A stretch of DNA of 38,109 nt, from NCBI GenBank assembly GCA_023424215.1, contig JAFAEC010000163.1, positions 1-38,109 on the forward strand, in the 5' to 3' direction. Below the pieces are notes generated by a model. It saw only the letters and a list, made by a program, of their open reading frames with translations. It was not told the origin of the DNA and searched no databases. The stretch comes from Pseudomonadota bacterium. GTDB taxonomy: Bacteria > Pseudomonadota > Alphaproteobacteria > Caulobacterales > Caulobacteraceae. The position numbers were made by a program, and so were the translations under genes. Below are positions 33,558-38,109 of this stretch, one piece after another (the first letter of the stretch is position 1; the number at the start of each line of letters is the position of its first letter).

Positions 33558-36500
33558 ATGCGTATTCTGCTCGCGACCGCGGTGGCGATCGCTCCCCTGA
33601 TGGCGGCGTCCGGAGCCATGGCCGAGGTGGTGATCTCGAACGCGCGCACCACGCCGATCACCACCGCCAACGCCACCGGTTCGGGTCCGGACAGCATCCG
33701 GATCACCAACGGCGGCTCCGTCACGCTCACCTCCGGCACGGCGATCACGGTCAACTCCAGCCACGACGTGAACATCGAGGCGGGCGGCGTGGTGTCGATG
33801 GCGAACTCCGCCAGCGGCTCGACCGGCCTCCTGATCAACGGCGGCAACAGCGCCGACATCACCGTTGCTGGCTCCATCACCGTCGTCGACGGCATTACCA
33901 GCTCCACCGACCTGGACACCGATAACGACGGCGACGACGACGGCCCGTGGGCGACCGGCGACAACCGGTACGGCATCCGCCTGACCGGCGCGGCGCCCCT
34001 GGACGGCGACATCAAGGTCGAGCGCGCCGCCTCCATCCTGGTGGCGGGCAACAATTCGGCCGGCATCTCGATCGAGGGGCCGCTTGCAGGCGATCTCGAC
34101 GTCTACGGCAGCGTGTCGATCCGCGGCGACAACAGCTACGGCATCCGGACGACCGGCGACGTGACCGGCGACGTCAACCTGACGGGCGACGTCGAAGCGC
34201 GGGGCGAGAACGTCGTCGGCATCGCGGTGGACGGGGACGTCTCGGGCCGACTGATGATCCAGTCCAACGTCACGGCCAGCGGCTTCCGCTACACCGGCAA
34301 CCTGCCGGAGCGCCCCGAGGACTATGTCGAGACGGCCGAGAACGACGAGGACGTCCTGTTCCTCGACGAGCTCGATCCCGACGATCTGCGCCTCGGCGGC
34401 CCTGCGGTGCGGGTGGCCGGCAATGTCGGCGCCGGCGTGATCCTGGATCGCGCCCCCACCTACCAGTCGGGCGGCCTCGAGGGCGACGACGACGGCGACG
34501 GGGTCAAGAACGGTGACGAGGACGACGACGGCGACGGCGTGGTCAATCGCACCGACTCGGACCGCGACGGCGACGGCGTGCTGGACGCGGACGAATCGAC
34601 CGCGTCGATCACCAGCTTCGGATCGGCTCCGGCGTTGCAGGTCGGCTCCGCGACCGAGGACATCACGCTCGGCGTGGCCGGGACGGGGACCAGCGCGTAC
34701 GGCCTCATCAACCGCGGCACGATCACCAGCCAGGGCCTTTACGACGGCTTCACCGCCACCGCCGTCCAGGTCGGCGGCGATCCGGGGCGCTCGGTGGTCA
34801 TCGACGGCGGGATCCGCAATGAGGGCACCATCGCCTCGCTCGCCCGGGAGGCCGACGCCACGGCCGTCCGGATCGGCGCCGGCGCCCAGGCCGCGGAATT
34901 CTTTAACTCGGGTTCCATCACCGCGGGCGTGGCCGCGGACGAAACCGCCTCGGCCAGCACCGGCCTGCGGATCGAAGCCGGCGCCGACCTCGCCGGGTTC
35001 GTCAACGAGGGCAGCATCCTGGCCTCGGCCGGCGGCGGAATCTCCGACACCACGGCGATTCTCGACCTGAGCGGCAGCCTCGCATCCATCGTCAACCGCG
35101 GCTCGATCCAGGCGACGCTCAGCGCCAACGAGGCCGGCGATCCGATCACCGGCGAGAACGTCGCCATCGACGTCTCGGCGAACACGACGGGCGTCAGCAT
35201 CGTCCAGTCCGGCATCACCGGCGGAACCGCTTCGCCCGCCAACCCCGACACGGACGGCGACGGCGTGCTCGACGCGCGCGAGCCGATGATCTTCGGCGAC
35301 ATCCGACTGGGCTCGGGCGCCGACGTGCTCGATGTCCGGAACGGGCTCATCGACGGCGACATCGCCTTCGGCGCCGGCGCCGACAGCCTCCTGGTCAGCG
35401 GCGGCGGCATCGTGCGCGGCGCGGTCAGCGACAGCGACGGAAGCCTGGCGATCGACGTCTCGAACGGCGTCCTCGACGCGCGCCAGGCCACCGCCACCAC
35501 CATCAGCAGCCTGAACGTCGGCGCGGACGGCGACCTCCTGATCGCTCTCGACCCGGCCAACGGAGCCGCCGGCGGCTTCAACGTCATCGGCGCCGCGACC
35601 CTGGAGACCGGAGCCGGCCTCGGGGTCCGCTTCAACTCGCTGCTGGACGCCCCCGGCCGCTTCACCCTGATCGACGCCGCGACGCTGAACGTCGGCGACA
35701 TCGACCTGACCTCCTTCCAGGAGAACTCGCCCTACCTCTACGTCGTCGAGGGCGGGACCGACATCGCCAACGGCGTGGTCTTCGCCGACGTCCGCCAGCG
35801 CACGGCCGACGAGGCCGGCCTGATCCCGGTCGAGGCGTCGATGTACGACGCCTTCTACAGCGCCCTCGGCCGCGACGGGGCGGTGCGGAACGTCTTCCTC
35901 GAACAGACCGGCCGCGAGGATTTCATCAACCTGTACGAACAGCTCCTGCCCGAGCATTCGGGCGGCCCCCTGCTGTCGCTCGCCTCCGGGGTGGACGCGG
36001 TCACCCGCGCCCTGACCGGGCGCAACGCCACCGCCGCGCCGGGTGAGACCAGCGCGTGGATCCAGGAGATCAATTTCTACGCCGACAAGGACAAGACCGA
36101 CACCTACGGCTTCCGTTCCGAAGGTTTCGGGGTTGCGGGCGGCGTGGAACGCGGCTCGGGCCTCGGCGCCATGGGCCTGTCGGTAGCCTTCACCTCGTCG
36201 GACCTCGAGGATCCGGAATCGGAAGCCGAGGAAGTCCTGTCGGCCAACCTGCTCGAGCTCGGCCTCTACTGGCGCGCCCAGGGTCAATACTGGACGACCT
36301 GGGCCCGCGCCGCCGCCGGCTACGCGACCTTCGAGTCGGAGCGCCGCTTCGTCGGCGAAGGGCTCAACCTGTCGAACACCTCCGACTGGAACGGCTTCAC
36401 CCTGTCCGCCGCGGGCGGCGCCTCGTACGAGCGCACCTTCGGCCGGTTCAGCGTGCGGCCGGAGATCTACGCGGAGTACTTCTCGCTCAGCGAGGACGGC

Positions 36501-36869
36501 CACGTCGAGGAAGGCGGGGGCGACGGTTTCGATCTCGAAATCGACGACCGCGACGGTCATCTGTTCGCCGCCACCGCCGCGGTGAACATCGGCATGTCGA
36601 TGGGCGAGGACAGCTGGCTGAAGCCCGAACTGCGGGTCGGCTGGCGCCAGAACATCTCGGTCGATCCGGGCGAGACGATCGCCCGCTTCCGCTCGGGCGG
36701 TCCGGACTTCACCCTGTCGCCGGAAAGCATCGAGGGCGGCGGTCCGATCGTCGGCTTCCGCCTCAACGTCGGCAACGAGCTGGGCATGCTGTCGGTCAGC
36801 GCCGACGCCGAGATGATCGACGACTACGTCCGCTACATGCTGTTCCTGCGGGCCAGCTTCCGGTTCTAG
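33558..36869 (+). CDS. Autotransporter (type Va secretion) with calcium-binding repeats
   Basis: A 1103-residue surface protein. The signal peptide is residues 1-22 (ending GAMA). The passenger (about 23-800) is Ser/Thr/Asn/Gly-rich, with repeated beta-helix rungs such as IRITNGGSVTLTSG, LLINGGNSADITVAGSI and IVNRGSIQA. Three acidic inserts resemble thrombospondin type-3 or calcium loops (DxDxDGxxD): near 116-130, 307-346 and 561-577. The C-terminal ~270 residues form the autotransporter beta-barrel, starting around TSAWIQEINFY and ending in the canonical aromatic LRASFRF for BAM insertion. An ATG start with AGGGG upstream is clear. It is probably exposed on the cell surface or cleaved off; adhesin is the likeliest role, but no protease triad or known adhesin domain is evident. 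Confidence 0.92.
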   Translation: MRILLATAVAIAPLMAASGAMAEVVISNARTTPITTANATGSGPDSIRITNGGSVTLTSGTAITVNSSHDVNIEAGGVVSMANSASGSTGLLINGGNSADITVAGSITVVDGITSSTDLDTDNDGDDDGPWATGDNRYGIRLTGAAPLDGDIKVERAASILVAGNNSAGISIEGPLAGDLDVYGSVSIRGDNSYGIRTTGDVTGDVNLTGDVEARGENVVGIAVDGDVSGRLMIQSNVTASGFRYTGNLPERPEDYVETAENDEDVLFLDELDPDDLRLGGPAVRVAGNVGAGVILDRAPTYQSGGLEGDDDGDGVKNGDEDDDGDGVVNRTDSDRDGDGVLDADESTASITSFGSAPALQVGSATEDITLGVAGTGTSAYGLINRGTITSQGLYDGFTATAVQVGGDPGRSVVIDGGIRNEGTIASLAREADATAVRIGAGAQAAEFFNSGSITAGVAADETASASTGLRIEAGADLAGFVNEGSILASAGGGISDTTAILDLSGSLASIVNRGSIQATLSANEAGDPITGENVAIDVSANTTGVSIVQSGITGGTASPANPDTDGDGVLDAREPMIFGDIRLGSGADVLDVRNGLIDGDIAFGAGADSLLVSGGGIVRGAVSDSDGSLAIDVSNGVLDARQATATTISSLNVGADGDLLIALDPANGAAGGFNVIGAATLETGAGLGVRFNSLLDAPGRFTLIDAATLNVGDIDLTSFQENSPYLYVVEGGTDIANGVVFADVRQRTADEAGLIPVEASMYDAFYSALGRDGAVRNVFLEQTGREDFINLYEQLLPEHSGGPLLSLASGVDAVTRALTGRNATAAPGETSAWIQEINFYADKDKTDTYGFRSEGFGVAGGVERGSGLGAMGLSVAFTSSDLEDPESEAEEVLSANLLELGLYWRAQGQYWTTWARAAAGYATFESERRFVGEGLNLSNTSDWNGFTLSAAGGASYERTFGRFSVRPEIYAEYFSLSEDGHVEEGGGDGFDLEIDDRDGHLFAATAAVNIGMSMGEDSWLKPELRVGWRQNISVDPGETIARFRSGGPDFTLSPESIEGGGPIVGFRLNVGNELGMLSVSADAEMIDDYVRYMLFLRASFRF

Positions 36870-36890
36870 GACGCGGCCGGGTCCCGAGCC

Positions 36891-36907
36891 GCCGCCCGGC
36901 GGGCGGC
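36891..36907 (+). terminator. GC-rich hairpin after the autotransporter gene
   Basis: GCCGCCC, loop GGC and GGGCGGC form a perfect 7-bp stem 22 bases after the stop codon. No T tract follows, so it may stabilise the mRNA 3' end or aid termination rather than be a classical terminator. Confidence 0.4.
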
Positions 36908-36967
36908 AGGGGCCGGCGCGAGACGCCCTCAGGCGACCGACCGTCGCGAGCGCAGGGCAGGAAAAAT

Positions 36968-37044
36968 GGGCGGCTAGCTCAGCTGGTCAGAGCACCTCGT
37001 TTACACCGAGGGGGTCGGGGGTTCGAACCCCTCGCCGCCCACCA
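36968..37044 (+). tRNA. tRNA-Val (anticodon TAC)
   Basis: A 77-base gene with encoded CCA. The acceptor stem GGGCGGC pairs with GCCGCCC, the D-arm contains AGCTCAGCTGGT, the anticodon stem CCTCG/CGAGG encloses TTTACAC with anticodon TAC, and the T-arm has GGTTCGAACCC. All invariant positions are present. Confidence 0.97.
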
Positions 37045-37112
37045 ATTCAACCGGCCCATGCAACCTGTGGGCAGCTTGGGCGTTCCATGGCCTCGTCGCG
37101 TCGGAGGATCCC

Positions 37113-37340
37113 GTGAAGAAAACGCTTGTCGCCGTCACCGCCGGTCTGCTGCTGGTCGCCAGCCAGGCTGTCGCCGCCAACAACGCCGCCCCCCGGGTGC
37201 AGGATCGCCTGGGCCAGGACGTCACCGAGACCGGAGCGCCGGCGGGCGCCCAGATCGCGGGCCTGCCTTTCGGCATCCTGTTCGTGGCGGGCTTCACCGC
37301 GATCGCGGTGGCCGCGAACGACGACTCGGAAAGCGACTGA
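37113..37340 (+). CDS. Small exported or membrane protein
   Basis: A 75-residue protein: signal peptide MKKTLVAVTAGLLLVASQAVA (cleavage near 21), a short polar middle, and a second hydrophobic stretch (IAGLPFGILFVAGFTAIAVAA, about 48-68), then an acidic end NDDSESD. It is probably anchored in the inner membrane by the second segment. The start is GTG with GGAGGA at proper spacing. No family is recognised, although small proteins of this layout are common in Caulobacterales. It lies downstream of tRNA-Val. Confidence 0.72.
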   Translation: MKKTLVAVTAGLLLVASQAVAANNAAPRVQDRLGQDVTETGAPAGAQIAGLPFGILFVAGFTAIAVAANDDSESD

Positions 37341-37416
37341 GTCCGGCGCCGCACGGCGTCGGGTCAGACGGCATTCATCTTTGGCGGTTAACCTTGAGGG
37401 GTTCGGAGACCGCCTC

Positions 37417-37689
37417 ATGATTTCGCCTGCCCGCAAACTCGTCCCCGCCCTCGCCATCGCGTGCGGCGCCCTCACCTTGCAGGGCTGCCTCGTGGGGGCC
37501 GTGGTGGGAACGACGGGGGCCGTCGTGGGCGCCGCCGCCAAGACCACCGGCGCCGTGGTCGGCGCGGGGGTCGACGCGGTCACCACCTCGGACGAGGAGA
37601 CCCGGGCCCGACGCGAGCGCGAGCAGCGCCAGTGGGAGCGCGAGCAGCGCCGCTGCGAACAGCGGCGACGTCAGGGGCGCGACTGCTAG
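37417..37689 (+). CDS. Small lipoprotein with Gly/Ala repeats
   Basis: A 90-residue protein with a lipoprotein signal: a hydrophobic stretch ending in the lipobox LQGC (Cys near residue 24). After it come repeats of the type VVGTTGAVVGAAAKTTGAVVGA, a Gly-zipper-like hydrophobic pattern, then a strongly charged helix rich in Arg/Glu/Gln (about 62-85) ending RDC. Glycine-zipper lipoproteins of this type are common in proteobacterial envelopes. CGGAGA precedes the ATG. The TAG stop interlocks with the convergent GNAT gene at CTAG. Confidence 0.8.
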   Translation: MISPARKLVPALAIACGALTLQGCLVGAVVGTTGAVVGAAAKTTGAVVGAGVDAVTTSDEETRARREREQRQWEREQRRCEQRRRQGRDC

Positions 37690-38109
37690 GGCCGTCGCTC
37701 CATGGCGTAGTTGTGGATGGCGACGCCGTCGATCTCGAAATCCCGCCGCCGCAGCACCTCGTAGCCGCGCTTGAGGAAGAACCGCCGGGCCGCCTCGCTG
37801 GCCTCGACGTAGAGCCGCGCGATGCCGTCCCTTCGGGCGGCGGCTTCCAGCACGTCCAGCAGCTGCGAGGCGACGCCCGTCCCCGCCACCGCCGGGTCGG
37901 CGAACAGGAAGTCGATGTGGCCGTCCGCCTCGAGGTCGACGAAAGCCCTCACCTGTCCCTCGCCATCCGTCGCGACCCAGCACCGCCGGCCGTCGGCCAT
38001 CTTCGCGCGGAACCGGCCGGCCTTCGGCTCGCGGCCGATCCACGCCTCGATCTGCGCCGGGGCGTAGTCGCGGGCGGCGGGGGCGCGCCCCCCCCCCCGC
38101 CCAAACCAA
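37686..38109 (-). CDS. GNAT N-acetyltransferase, 5' truncated at window end
   Basis: At least 140 residues are visible, read from the right edge. The N-terminal part includes ARDYAPAQIEAWIGREP, typical of the second helix in this GNAT subgroup. The acetyl-CoA-binding core is ADPAVAGTGVASQLLDVLE, and ARLYVEASEAARRFFLKRGY is the conserved C-terminal helix and strand. The substrate is unknown. The true start lies beyond the window; the internal ATG at 38000 would remove the first strand and helices. The last ~20 bases include an 11-base C run that may be a sequencing artefact, so residues before ARDYAP are unreliable. Confidence 0.85.
   Translation of the reverse strand, partial: WFGRGGGRAPAARDYAPAQIEAWIGREPKAGRFRAKMADGRRCWVATDGEGQVRAFVDLEADGHIDFLFADPAVAGTGVASQLLDVLEAAARRDGIARLYVEASEAARRFFLKRGYEVLRRRDFEIDGVAIHNYAMERRP

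Noticed and set aside
34480..34600. Short repeats rich in GACGACGGCGAC as a DNA repeat element
   Set aside because: They are in frame and encode the Asp/Gly calcium-loop repeats of the autotransporter, so coding repetition explains them.
33507..36560. A 1017-codon open frame on the minus strand opposite the autotransporter gene
   Set aside because: Its Val/Asp/Gly/Arg-rich composition is the mirror of Asp/Ala/Gly codons in a high-GC gene. The plus strand has a signal peptide, repeats and a beta-barrel, so this is a shadow.

Overview
The window is high-GC (about 70 % by eye), densely packed chromosomal DNA of an alphaproteobacterium, most likely of the order Caulobacterales (a Brevundimonas- or Caulobacter-like organism). 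The grounds are a circularly permuted two-piece tmRNA gene beside an alpha-type sspB, a Coq4-type ubiquinone gene, DUF1036/DUF2171/DUF4169/RHH_4 proteins typical of alphaproteobacteria, a perfect match to the EcfG (general stress sigma factor) promoter consensus, and an HWE/HisKA_2-type kinase. Genus is inference only. Both ends cut through genes (oligopeptidase B on the left, a GNAT acetyltransferase on the right). The right end has an 11-base C run and looks like a contig end.

Layout. 1-4.8 kb: oligopeptidase B, a secreted DUF1036 protein, a phosphinothricin-type acetyltransferase, a divergent receiver/histidine-kinase pair and two small unknown genes. 4.9-5.2 kb: tRNA-Gln and tRNA-Pro. 5.3-7.8 kb: a secreted double-Inh-domain protein and a diverged ketol-acid reductoisomerase whose start overlaps that of a DUF924 gene. 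7.8-10.8 kb: a tight thymidylate/folate cluster (thyA, MazG-like pyrophosphohydrolase, unknown, folA, unknown, YbjQ-like). 10.8-14.7 kb: an unknown helical protein, an Mrp-type ATPase without any cysteine, miaA and two related small secreted proteins. 14.7-17.2 kb: ssrA and sspB (ribosome rescue plus ClpXP adaptor), a secreted C13 (legumain-like) peptidase, a GFA protein and a RusA-like resolvase. 17.3-22.3 kb: fumC, small DUF proteins, an EamA transporter, Coq4, an RHH_4 protein and a SIMPL protein. 22.3-25.2 kb: two small related membrane proteins behind an EcfG promoter, then uvrD. 25.2-25.9 kb: a lower-GC gene with a HEPN-like signature, the only clear compositional outlier. 26-30.2 kb: an O-antigen-ligase-like protein, parE and a secreted unknown. 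30.3-33.4 kb: a histidine phosphatase, a glycosyltransferase, and an SPFH-RHH operon with an 11-bp-repeat operator candidate. 33.5-36.9 kb: a large autotransporter with calcium-binding inserts. The end holds tRNA-Val, a small membrane protein, a lipoprotein and a GNAT protein.

Most of the window is housekeeping: nucleotide and folate metabolism, DNA repair and topology, the TCA cycle, tRNA modification, trans-translation. I see no prophage, insertion sequence, CRISPR array or complete known defence system. The most interesting leads are the low-GC HEPN-like singleton, the cysteine-free Mrp, the EcfG-driven membrane-protein pair, the SPFH-RHH operon with its repeat operator, the kinase with a displaced H-box, and the altered tmRNA tag beside its adaptor. 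No stretch longer than 300 bases lacks a gene or RNA once tRNAs and ssrA are counted.
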